Assembly: GCF_900107925.1 (NCBI RefSeq)
Contig: NZ_FNUJ01000001.1
Location: 868,001 to 932,000, forward strand
Direction: 5' to 3'
DNA length: 64,000 bases
From: Amycolatopsis pretoriensis
Lineage (GTDB): Bacteria > Actinomycetota > Actinomycetes > Mycobacteriales > Pseudonocardiaceae
The notes beneath the pieces were generated by a model that ran no database searches, was not told the DNA's origin, and saw nothing but the letters and a program-made list of their open reading frames with translations. Positions 43,427 through 50,942 of this stretch are shown here, piece after piece. The stretch's first letter is position 1; every line of letters starts with the position of its first letter. A program made the translations under genes and the position numbers.

Positions 43427-44715
43427 TGCTCTCCTCCGGTGCTTCGGCGGCGCACGACCGCGCGCCCGCCCTTGGCCGGGGCGTAGGCCACGCCCCGCGA
43501 GTGCCAGCGTTCGTCGGGTTCGGCCGTCGGGACCAGCGTGAAGTCCCGCAGCAGGGTCCGCAGCACGACGGTCATCTCCATGGTCGCGAAGGCGGCGCCG
43601 AGGCAGCGGCGGGTGCCGCCGCCGAACGGGATCCACTGGTAGAGGTCCGGTCGCGCGCCTGCGAAGCGGTGCGGATCGAAGGCTTTCGCGCGCGGGAAGA
43701 CGGCGTCGTCGTCGTGGACCAGCGCGATGCTGACGAGCACCGCGTACCCCTTCGGCAATGTCCAGCGGCCGAGCCGGAAGCCGTCCTGCTTGACCTGGCG
43801 GGCGGTGAGGTCGATGACCGGGCGGCTGCGCTGGACCTCGAGGATGGTGGCGTCGAGGAGGTCATCGCTTTCGGTCAGCTCGCGCAGGACCGCCGGGTGC
43901 CGGCGGAGGCGTTCGACGGCCCAGGCCAGCGTGGTCGCCGTCGTCTCGTGGCCGGCCGTGAGGAGCGTGAGGAGCTGGTCGGAGATCTCGTCGCGGGTGA
44001 GCCCGGACCCGTCGTCGTAGCGGGTCTGCAGCATCATCGAGAGGACGTCGTCTTTTGGTTCGACGCGGGCCTTGGCGATGAGGCGGTCGACGATCGCGTC
44101 GTACTCGCGGCGCATCCGTTCGAAGCGGCGCCACGGGTTGAAGCGGCCCTTCTTGGAGATCGGCGCGACGGCCAGCCTCGAGCCGAGCGTGACGAACGGC
44201 GGCAGCAGCTCGCGCAGCTCGGCGAATTCCGCCCCCTCGGCGCCGAACACCGTGCGCAGGATGGCGTTGAGCGTGATCCGCATCATCGACGGCAGCGTGG
44301 CGAACGCCGTGCCCTCCGGCCAATTCGCGAGTTCGCGGACGGTCTCTTCCTCGACGATCTTCTCGTAGGTCGCCAGCCGCCGCCCGTGGAAGGGCGGAAC
44401 GAGGAGTTTGCGCTGCCTTTTGTGCTCATCGCCGGAGAGGGCGAACATCGAGTGCGGCCCGAGCACGCGGCCGAGGTTGACCTCGAGGTTGTCGACGAGA
44501 TCGGGACCCGAGGTGAACAGCTGCTTGATCTCGGCGGGGTCGCTGAGCACGACGGCGCGGCCGAAGATCGGCACGTTCACGGTGAAGGCGTCCCCGTACC
44601 GCTCTCTGAGCCGCCGCATGCCCCGAAGCGGTCGCGTCAGCGCGTAGGCGCCCTGGACGGCGCGGGGCGCGGTCGGTCCCGGCGGCAGCGTCACCGCGCT
44701 TGTCATGGTCGTCAT
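43423..44715 (-). CDS. Cytochrome P450
   Basis: 430 residues from ATG 44715 (GGGAGG upstream); a second ATG lies three codons on. I-helix AGHETTATTLAW, K-helix EVQR (ExxR), PFGGGTRRCLGAAFA with the heme-thiolate Cys, and MFALSGDEHKRQRKLLVPPF identify a class I P450. It is the first gene of a leftward operon with hydrolase, SDR, Baeyer-Villiger monooxygenase and perhaps NAD kinase. No ferredoxin is encoded here. It likely hydroxylates a hydrophobic substrate such as an alkane, terpene or steroid. Confidence 0.93.
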   Translation of the reverse strand: MTTMTSAVTLPPGPTAPRAVQGAYALTRPLRGMRRLRERYGDAFTVNVPIFGRAVVLSDPAEIKQLFTSGPDLVDNLEVNLGRVLGPHSMFALSGDEHKRQRKLLVPPFHGRRLATYEKIVEEETVRELANWPEGTAFATLPSMMRITLNAILRTVFGAEGAEFAELRELLPPFVTLGSRLAVAPISKKGRFNPWRRFERMRREYDAIVDRLIAKARVEPKDDVLSMMLQTRYDDGSGLTRDEISDQLLTLLTAGHETTATTLAWAVERLRRHPAVLRELTESDDLLDATILEVQRSRPVIDLTARQVKQDGFRLGRWTLPKGYAVLVSIALVHDDDAVFPRAKAFDPHRFAGARPDLYQWIPFGGGTRRCLGAAFATMEMTVVLRTLLRDFTLVPTAEPDERWHSRGVAYAPAKGGRAVVRRRSTGGEQ

Positions 44716-44732
44716 CGACCCTCCCGAGAGGT

Positions 44733-44772
44733 GGTACGCGAGCGTACCGTCGGTACGGTACGCCGGTGTACC
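44733..44772. promoter_or_regulatory. Cluster of GGTACG/CGTACC operator half-sites
   Basis: GGTACG-CGAG-CGTACC (44733-44748) is a perfect inverted repeat. It is followed by GGTACG at 44752 and GGTAC-N6-GTACC at 44757-44772. Adjacent pairs also form CGTACC-GTC-GGTACG. The cluster lies between the divergent P450 and TetR genes and covers the likely promoters, as expected for TetR autoregulation. Confidence 0.75.
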
Positions 44773-44799
44773 ATCCGGGTTCAAGAGGGAGGCGATAGC

Positions 44800-45381
44800 G
44801 TGACTGCTGTGGACGTCGACATCCGCCGGCAGCGGCTGCTGGACGGCCTGGCCGCCTCGATCACCGAGGGCGGCTTCCGCGACACGACGGTCGCCGACGT
44901 CGTCCGCCGCGCGCGCACGTCCCGCCGGACGTTCTACGAGCACTTCTCGAGTCGTGAAGAGTGCCTGATCGCGCTGCTGGCGGACGCGAACCGCGCGATG
45001 ATCCAGCAGATCTCCGACGCCGTCGACCCGGACGCGCCGTGGGCGCACCAGGTGCGTCAGGCGATCGAGGCGTGGATCGCGTGCGCGGAGTCGGAGCCGG
45101 AGATCACGCTGAGCTGGATCCGCGACGTCCCGGCCCTGGGCGCGCCGGCCCGCGACTTGCAGCGCGACGCGATGGAGGGGTTCATCGCGATGACACAGAA
45201 GCTGACGGACACACCGGCATTGCGCGCGGCGGGCATCAGCCCCCCATCCCGCCAGACGGCGATCATCCTGCTGGGCGGATTGCGCGAGCTGATCGCGACG
45301 ACCGTGGAGGACGGCGGGCGAGCCGGTGACGTCACCGAGGTCGCGGTACGGGCGTCGATCGCCCTGCTCGGCCCGGCCTGA
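44800..45381 (+). CDS. TetR-family regulator of the P450 operon
   Basis: 193 residues from GTG 44800, seven bases after GGGAGG. N-terminal helix-turn-helix: RQRLLDGLAASITEGGFRDT, VADVVRRARTSRRTFYEHF and SSREECLIALL. The ligand domain ends with SIALLGPA. It is divergent from the P450 gene with an operator cluster between, so it probably represses the operon until a substrate-like ligand binds. Confidence 0.92.
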   Translation: MTAVDVDIRRQRLLDGLAASITEGGFRDTTVADVVRRARTSRRTFYEHFSSREECLIALLADANRAMIQQISDAVDPDAPWAHQVRQAIEAWIACAESEPEITLSWIRDVPALGAPARDLQRDAMEGFIAMTQKLTDTPALRAAGISPPSRQTAIILLGGLRELIATTVEDGGRAGDVTEVAVRASIALLGPA

Positions 45382-45387
45382 ACCCGG

Positions 45388-46248
45388 TCAGAGTGCGGGC
45401 TTGAGGACCTCCCGGCACCAGGTCCGGAAGCTCGTCGGCGCGATCGTCGCCTTCGCCCAGTCGGCGTCGTAGATGCCCTCGTCCTGGGCGGCGAACATCG
45501 CGACCGCGTCGTCGACCACCCGTTCGCTCGCGCCGTGCGATCGGCGCATCGCGGCGAAGTCGGCCAGGGCGATGCGGTCGTAGCGGACCGGCCGGCCGAG
45601 TTCCTCGCTCAGCACCCCGGCCATGCCGTCCGGGGTGAGCCGGTCGGGGCCGAAGACGGGAACATCCGCGCGAGCGGTCCAGGAAAGGTCGGCCAGCAGG
45701 TCGGCGGCGGTGGCGGCGATGTCCCGCGTCGCGATCGTGGCCAGGGGCTGGTCGCCGGCGCAGGTCAGGGAGAACGTGCCCCGCTCGCGGATCGCGGCGA
45801 GCTGGCCGAGCAGGTTCTCCATGTAGAAGGGCGGGGACACCGCGCGGTAGGCCGCACCGGACTCCTGGAGTTCCGCGTCCATGGCGAAGGCCGCGGAGAG
45901 GACGCCGGCCGGCTTGGCCCAGCCGTGGCCGGCACTGCTCACGGCGACGACGTGACGGACGCCGTGGCGGCGGACGGCCTCGCTTCCGGCGCGGGCGAAG
46001 GTCAGGTAGTGCTCCTCGGCGCTCGCCGCGGCGGGGTTCGGCGGCACGAGCCAGAACAGCGCGGTGGCTCCGGGCAGCGCCGCATCGAGCACCGCCGGGT
46101 CGTCGTGGGATCCCTCGACCACGCCGACCCGTTCGCGGACGTCGTCGTCCAGGCGGGCGGCGTCCCGGACGACGACCTTGACGCCGGTGCCCCCGGCGAG
46201 CAGGTGCCGGACGAGCCGGCGGCCGACCTGTCCGGTCGGGGTGGTCAC
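45388..46248 (-). CDS. NmrA-like NAD(P)H-binding protein
   Basis: About 286 residues from GTG 46248; a TTAGGAG lies 14 bases upstream, so an earlier non-ATG start is possible. Atypical SDR: TTPTGQVGRRLVRHLLAGG for NADP, VVEGSHDDPAVLDAALPG, VVAVSSAGHGWAKP and PPFYMENLL. It lacks a YxxxK and so resembles HSCARG/QorB-type redox sensors or quinone reductases. It is divergent from a TetR gene that probably controls it. Confidence 0.83.
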   Translation of the reverse strand: MTTPTGQVGRRLVRHLLAGGTGVKVVVRDAARLDDDVRERVGVVEGSHDDPAVLDAALPGATALFWLVPPNPAAASAEEHYLTFARAGSEAVRRHGVRHVVAVSSAGHGWAKPAGVLSAAFAMDAELQESGAAYRAVSPPFYMENLLGQLAAIRERGTFSLTCAGDQPLATIATRDIAATAADLLADLSWTARADVPVFGPDRLTPDGMAGVLSEELGRPVRYDRIALADFAAMRRSHGASERVVDDAVAMFAAQDEGIYDADWAKATIAPTSFRTWCREVLKPAL

Positions 46249-46281
46249 GACGATCAGGAGAGCTCCTAAGATGAAGGTGAA

Positions 46282-46306
46282 TTCCGGTTCCGAATATAGT
46301 CCGGAA
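46282..46306. promoter_or_regulatory. Putative TetR operator
   Basis: TTCCGG (46282) and TTCCG (46288) face CCGGAA ending at 46306 across an AT-rich centre GAATATAGT. The imperfect dyad lies between the NmrA-like gene and the divergent TetR gene. Confidence 0.5.
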
Positions 46307-46336
46307 ATCCCCGCGGTCAAGTACGCTGGGGCGACC

Positions 46337-46903
46337 ATGACCGCTTCCCGACGTGTCCTGCGCGCCGATGCCCGGCGCAACCGCGACGCCATCCTCGACG
46401 CCGCCGGCGAACTGTTCGCCCAGCGGGGCGACGCCGTGCAGATGGAGGAGATCGCCGACCGCGCCGGGCTGGGCGTCGGCACCCTGTACCGGCACTTCGC
46501 CGACAAGCACGCACTGCGTGCGGCGATCATCGGCCGCCGGTTCGAGCAGATGACCTTCCTCGCCCAGGCCGCCGAGGAAGCCGACGACCCGTGGGTCGCG
46601 TTCGAGTCGCTGCTCTACGGCTACCTGGAAGCGGCGGAACCCGACGCCGCGTTCCGGTTCGCCCTCCTCGGACCGGAAGAACCGAGCTGGGCCGACATCG
46701 AAGAGCAGAAGGTGGCGTTCTCGGCGAGCGTCGGGCGCATCGTGCGACGCGCGGTCGAAGCCGGCCGGCTGCGAGCGGACTTCGGCCCCGGGGACTTCGT
46801 CCTCGTCACCCGCGCGGCCATGGCCAACATGCCCGGCGACGGCCGCTGGCGCCGGCTGATCGACCTGCAGCTGGGCGGAATCCGCGCCGGAACACGCGGC
46901 TGA
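46337..46903 (+). CDS. TetR-family regulator
   Basis: 188 residues from ATG 46337. N-terminal HTH: RRNRDAILDAAGELFAQRGD, MEEIADRAGLGVGTLYRHFADK. The C-terminal domain carries SYETF-like SALLYGYLEAAEPDAAF and VTRAAMANM. It is divergent from the NmrA-like oxidoreductase with a dyad between them, so a local autoregulated pair is likely. Its stop lies inside the hairpin shared with the PTS locus. Confidence 0.9.
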   Translation: MTASRRVLRADARRNRDAILDAAGELFAQRGDAVQMEEIADRAGLGVGTLYRHFADKHALRAAIIGRRFEQMTFLAQAAEEADDPWVAFESLLYGYLEAAEPDAAFRFALLGPEEPSWADIEEQKVAFSASVGRIVRRAVEAGRLRADFGPGDFVLVTRAAMANMPGDGRWRRLIDLQLGGIRAGTRG

Positions 46904-46934
46904 GGGCGCGGCACCGGGTGCCGCGCCCTCAGCC
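46898..46934. terminator. Bidirectional hairpin terminator
   Basis: A perfect 18-bp stem (GGCTGAGGGCGCGGCACC and complement) around a single G lies between the convergent TetR and HPr genes. The TetR stop codon is inside the left arm. It should stop transcripts from both sides. Confidence 0.85.
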
Positions 46935-46946
46935 GGTGCCCGCTGG

Positions 46947-47225
46947 TTACGCGTCCAGGTCGCGCGCGATCAGCTCGGCCAGGGCGTCGACCGACGCCTG
47001 GGCGTGGTCGCCTTCGGCGGTCAGCTCCACCTCGTCGCCGAACGCCGCGCCCAGGGTCATCAACCCCAGGACGCTGGCGGCGTCGACCGGGTCTCCGGCC
47101 ACTCCGCCGGTGATCTTCGCGATCCGGACCTTCACGGCCTGCTCGGCCGCCGTGCGAGCGACCAGGCCCGCGGGCCGGGCGTGCAGCCCGACGCTGCTGG
47201 CGACGAGCGTTCGGCGTTGGTACAC
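46947..47225 (-). CDS. ptsH: Phosphocarrier protein HPr
   Basis: 92 residues from GTG 47225, six bases after AAGGAG. The active-site His is in SSVGLHARPAGLV and the regulatory Ser-46 region is DAASVLGLMTLGAAFGDEV. It carries phosphate from EI to EIIA. It is the last gene of the fructose PTS operon, 11 bp after EIIBC. Confidence 0.95.
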   Translation of the reverse strand: MYQRRTLVASSVGLHARPAGLVARTAAEQAVKVRIAKITGGVAGDPVDAASVLGLMTLGAAFGDEVELTAEGDHAQASVDALAELIARDLDA

Positions 47226-47236
47226 AGTGGACTCCT

Positions 47237-48685
47237 TCACGCGTTGACAGCCTGGGTGGGGACGGCGGCGGTGCGCTCGGCCGCGCGGAAGCGCACCTGC
47301 TTGAGCGCGACCACCGAGCCGGCGGCGACCAGCGTCCCGGCGATCAGCGCCACCAGGAACAGCAGCGGGCTGCCGATCAGCGGGAGCACGAAGATGCCGC
47401 CGTGCGGGGCGCGCAGCGTCGCGCCGAACGCCATCGACAGCGAGCCCGTCACCGCCGAGCCGAGCATGATCGACGGGATCACCCGGAACGGGTCCGCCGC
47501 CGCGAACGGGATCGCGCCCTCGGTGATGAACGACGCGCCCAGCAGCCAGGCCGCGCGGCCGTTCTCGCGCTCGGCCTCGGTGAACAGCTTCTTCCGGACC
47601 GCCGACGCGAGCGCGAGGGCCAGCGGCGGCACCATCCCGGCCGCCATCACCGCGGCCATGATCTGCAGCGACCCGGTCGCGCCGGTCGTCAGCCCGCCGA
47701 CCGCGAAGGCGTACGCCGCCTTGTTGACCGGGCCACCCATGTCGAACGCCATCATCAGGCCGAGCAGCGCGCCCAGCAGCACCGCGCTGGCGCCACTGAG
47801 GCTGTTGAGCCAGTTCGTCAGCCCGCTCGTCGCGGCCGCCATCGGCTTGCCGACCACGACGTACATCAGCACACCGACCACAATGGACCCGAGCAGCGGG
47901 TACACGACCACCGGCATGATCCCGCGCATCGCCTTCGGCACGCGGATCTTCTTCAGCCACAGCACGACTCCACCGGCCAGCAGACCGGCGACGAGGCCGC
48001 CCAGGAAGCCCGCGCCGACGGTGACGGCGATCGCGCCGCCCACGAAACCGGGGGCGATGGCCGGGCGGTCGGCCATCGCGAACGCGATGAACCCGGCCAG
48101 CACCGGCACCAGGAAGTCGAACGCGGCGCTGCCGATCTGGAACATCAGCGCGGCCCAGCCGGCGACCGACCCCGCGTCGAAGTGCTCGGTGACCTTCGGC
48201 GCGTCGACGATCTTGTAGCCGCCCAAGGCGAAGCTCAACGCGATCAGCAACCCGCCCGCCGCGACGAACGGGATCAGGTAGCTGACCCCGGTCATCAGCC
48301 ACTGGCGGACCTTCGTTCCGGCCTTGTCGTTCGCGCCGACCTTCGACGTCAGCTCCGGAGCGGCGGCGGGTGCGACGGGCTCGCGCGCGGCGGCCTTCGC
48401 GCGTTCGAACAACCCGGCCGCGTCGTTGATCGCGGCCTTGACCGGCGCCTCGACGATCGGTTTGCCGGCGAAGCGGTCCCGGCCCTGCACGGCGAGGTCC
48501 GCGGCGAAGATGACGGCGTCCGCGCTCGCGATGTCCTCAGTGGACAGTGGCTCCGAACCGGCGGAACCCTGCGTCTCGACGACGATCGTGTCGCCGTTGG
48601 CCTTCGCGGTCTGCTCCAGCGATTCGGCGGCCATGTAGGTGTGCGCGATGCCGGTCGGGCACGCGGTGATGGCGACGAACTTCAT
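47237..48685 (-). CDS. fruA: Fructose PTS EIIBC permease
   Basis: 482 residues from ATG 48685. EIIB domain first (MKFVAITACPTGIAHTYMAA, phosphorylated Cys about 9, residues 1-95), then an Ala-rich linker and the EIIC membrane domain (about 125-460) with FLVPVLAGFIAFAMADRP, MAFDMGGPVNKAAYAFA and SFITEGAIPFAAADP. It imports fructose as fructose 1-phosphate. The EIIA is a separate gene 2 bp upstream. Confidence 0.96.
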   Translation of the reverse strand: MKFVAITACPTGIAHTYMAAESLEQTAKANGDTIVVETQGSAGSEPLSTEDIASADAVIFAADLAVQGRDRFAGKPIVEAPVKAAINDAAGLFERAKAAAREPVAPAAAPELTSKVGANDKAGTKVRQWLMTGVSYLIPFVAAGGLLIALSFALGGYKIVDAPKVTEHFDAGSVAGWAALMFQIGSAAFDFLVPVLAGFIAFAMADRPAIAPGFVGGAIAVTVGAGFLGGLVAGLLAGGVVLWLKKIRVPKAMRGIMPVVVYPLLGSIVVGVLMYVVVGKPMAAATSGLTNWLNSLSGASAVLLGALLGLMMAFDMGGPVNKAAYAFAVGGLTTGATGSLQIMAAVMAAGMVPPLALALASAVRKKLFTEAERENGRAAWLLGASFITEGAIPFAAADPFRVIPSIMLGSAVTGSLSMAFGATLRAPHGGIFVLPLIGSPLLFLVALIAGTLVAAGSVVALKQVRFRAAERTAAVPTQAVNA

Positions 48686-48687
48686 GG

Positions 48688-49140
48688 TCAGGACACCTCC
48701 TGGCGGATGTACGAGGCGACGGCGCCGGCGTCGGTGGCGGCCAGCAGGTGCTGCTTGAACTCCGCCCGGACGAGCCGCCGGGCGAGGGCTGCCAGCACCT
48801 TGAGGTGGTCACTGCCGCCGCCTTCCGGCGCGGCGATGAGGAAGATCAGCGTCGCCGGGCCGTCCGGCGCGCCGAAGTCGACACCCGCGGCGCTGCGGCC
48901 GAACGCCAGCGTCGGCGCGGTGACCGCGGCCGAGCGGCAGTGCGGGATGCCGATCCCGCCTTCGAGCCCGGTGGCCATCTGCTCCTCGCGGGCGGCGACG
49001 TCCTCGAGGAACAGGTCCAGGTCGGTCACCCGCCCGGCGTCGACGAGCCGCCGCGCGAGCGCGCGGGTGGCGCCCGCCTTGTCGGTGGCGTCGAGGCCGA
49101 GGTCGACCAGGTCGGCGGTGATCAGGTCTGCGGTGGTCAT
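48688..49140 (-). CDS. Fructose PTS EIIA
   Basis: 150 residues from ATG 49140, overlapping the FruK stop (ATGA). It has REEQMATGLEGGIGIPHCRSAAV with the phosphorylated His in IPHC and APTLAFGRSAAGVDFGAPDG. It passes phosphate from HPr to the EIIB domain of the permease. Confidence 0.94.
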   Translation of the reverse strand: MTTADLITADLVDLGLDATDKAGATRALARRLVDAGRVTDLDLFLEDVAAREEQMATGLEGGIGIPHCRSAAVTAPTLAFGRSAAGVDFGAPDGPATLIFLIAAPEGGGSDHLKVLAALARRLVRAEFKQHLLAATDAGAVASYIRQEVS

Positions 49141-50081
49141 GCGGCGGCTCCGCTGAGGGTGAGGGTGGGGTCGGCGTCGAGCACGCGCACCTGGTCCGGG
49201 TGCACGTCGTGGGGGGTGGGCATGCGGCTGCCCTCCTGCGTGACCGCGGCGGTGCCGTAGGCGACCGCGGTCCGCAGGGCTCGGGGGCCGGTCCCTCCCG
49301 CGTGGAGGAACCCGGCGAGTGCGGCGTCTCCGGCGCCGACGGTGCTGCGCACGGCGACGAGCGGGCCGAGCGCGTGGCAGGTTTCGGTGTCGCCGACCAG
49401 GACCGCGCCGCGCGCACCCAGGCTGACCAGCACGGTGCCGACGCCCCCGGCGATCAGCTCGCGGCAGAAGGCGACGACGTCGCCGAGCAGCGGCAGCGGG
49501 TGGCCGGCGAGCTCGACCAGCTCGTCGAGGTTCGGTTTCAGCAGGTCCGGCCCGCCCGCGCAGGCCGCGGCGAGCGGTGCGCCGGAGGAGTCGACGGCGA
49601 CCTTCGCGCCGGCGTCGCGGGCGAGCTTCGTCAGGCGCGCGTAGAAGTCGTCGGGCACGCCGGCGGGGAGGCTTCCGCAGCACACCAGCCATTCGCCCCG
49701 CGCGGCCAGCTCGACGGCCCGGCGTTCGAGCGTGGCCAGCTCGGCGGGGGAGATCTCCGGACCCGGCTCGTTGATCTTCGTCGTGGTCCCGTCGGCTTCG
49801 ACGAGCGTGATGTTGCTGCGGGTCGTCCCCGCGATCGGCACGGCGACGACCGGGACGCCTTCGGGGGCGAGCAGGTCGGCCAGGCGGTCGCCGACCAGGC
49901 CGCCGGCGGGCAGCAGGGCGACGGTCGGGGTCCCGGCGGCGGCCAGCGCGCGGGCGACGTTGACGCCCTTGCCGCCGGGGTCCAGCCGCACGGCCTCGGC
50001 CCGGTTGACCTCACCGCGGCGCAGGCCTGCCAGCCGCGCGGTCCGGTCGAGGCTCGGGTTCGGGGTCACGGTGACGATCAC
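49137..50081 (-). CDS. fruK: 1-phosphofructokinase
   Basis: 314 residues from ATG 50081, overlapping the repressor stop (ATGA). PfkB family: MIVTVTPNPSLDRT, DPGGKGVNVARALAAAG, KPNLDELVEL and the catalytic STVGAGDAALAGFL. It converts fructose 1-phosphate to the 1,6-bisphosphate with ATP. Confidence 0.95.
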   Translation of the reverse strand: MIVTVTPNPSLDRTARLAGLRRGEVNRAEAVRLDPGGKGVNVARALAAAGTPTVALLPAGGLVGDRLADLLAPEGVPVVAVPIAGTTRSNITLVEADGTTTKINEPGPEISPAELATLERRAVELAARGEWLVCCGSLPAGVPDDFYARLTKLARDAGAKVAVDSSGAPLAAACAGGPDLLKPNLDELVELAGHPLPLLGDVVAFCRELIAGGVGTVLVSLGARGAVLVGDTETCHALGPLVAVRSTVGAGDAALAGFLHAGGTGPRALRTAVAYGTAAVTQEGSRMPTPHDVHPDQVRVLDADPTLTLSGAAA

Positions 50082-50839
50082 GCCAGCACCACCTCCGGGC
50101 CCGCCTCTTCCAGTTCGGCCACCGCGCCGGCGTCGAGGCCGCTGTCGGTGACCAGGACGTCGATCTCGGCCAGCCGCGCGAACCGGCTGAGCTGGTCGGT
50201 GCCGTACTTGCTGTGGTCGGCCAGCAGGACCCGCTTGCGCGCGGCGGCGACCACCGCGGCCTTCACCGCGGACTCGGCCATGTCCGGGGTCGTGCAGCCG
50301 TGCTCGGCGGAAAAGCCGTTGGCGCCCAGGAAAGCGACGTCGACGAGCAGCCCGTCGAGCGCGTGCAGCGTCCAGGCTTCGACGGCGGCCAGCGTCGTCC
50401 CGCGCACGCGGCCGCCGAGGATGTGCAGCGTGATGCCCGGGCGGGTGGCGAGGATCGAGGCGACCGGGATCGAGTTGGTGATCACGGTCAGCTCGCGGTC
50501 GGTGGGCAGGAGCGTGGCGAGCCGGCTGGTCGTCGTGCCCGCGTCGAGCAGGATCGAGCCGCGGTCGGGGACCTGGTCAAGGGCGGCGCGGGCGATCGCG
50601 TCCTTCTCGGCGGCGTTGGTCTGGTCCCGTTGCGCCACTTCGGGTTCGAAGTCGAGCCGCTCGACGGCGACCGCGCCGCCGTAGACGCGGCGGACGACGC
50701 CCTGGCGTTCGAGGACGCCGAGGTCGCGGCGGATGGTCTCGGGGGCGACACCGAGTTCGCCGGCGACGTCGTTGACGTCGACCCGGCCGTCGCGACGTGC
50801 GCGTTGCGCCAGGAGCTGGTGCCGTTCGGCGGCGTACAT
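50078..50839 (-). CDS. fruR: DeoR-family repressor of the fructose PTS
   Basis: 253 residues from ATG 50839 (GGAGAGGAA upstream). N-terminal HTH: YAAERHQLLAQRARRDGRVDVNDVAGELGVAPETIRRDLGVLE. The C-terminal DeoR sensor domain has DAGTTTSRLATLLP, TNSIPVA and FLGANGFSAEHG. It is the first gene of the operon, so it probably controls itself and the divergent EI gene, with fructose 1-phosphate as inducer. Confidence 0.93.
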   Translation of the reverse strand: MYAAERHQLLAQRARRDGRVDVNDVAGELGVAPETIRRDLGVLERQGVVRRVYGGAVAVERLDFEPEVAQRDQTNAAEKDAIARAALDQVPDRGSILLDAGTTTSRLATLLPTDRELTVITNSIPVASILATRPGITLHILGGRVRGTTLAAVEAWTLHALDGLLVDVAFLGANGFSAEHGCTTPDMAESAVKAAVVAAARKRVLLADHSKYGTDQLSRFARLAEIDVLVTDSGLDAGAVAELEEAGPEVVLA

Positions 50840-50887
50840 GCCCGTTCCTCTCCGATGTTTGCCCGTTGCAGTTTGATTGTGCCCGTT
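50839..50887. promoter_or_regulatory. Three TGCCCGTT direct repeats (FruR sites)
   Basis: TGCCCGTT occurs at 50839-50846, 50860-50867 and 50880-50887, spaced 21 and 20 bp, about two helical turns. They lie between the divergent repressor and EI genes; the first overlaps the last base of the repressor's start codon. Direct repeats on one face are typical of DeoR-type binding. Confidence 0.75.
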
Positions 50888-50942
50888 GTTACCGTACTGT
50901 CAATCCCCAGTTACGAGATCCTTTGCTCCCGGAGGTCCCGCC

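Noticed and set aside
40235..44715. A steroid-catabolism island
   Set aside because: The enzymes fit an oxidation route, but no ring-cleavage or side-chain genes are present.
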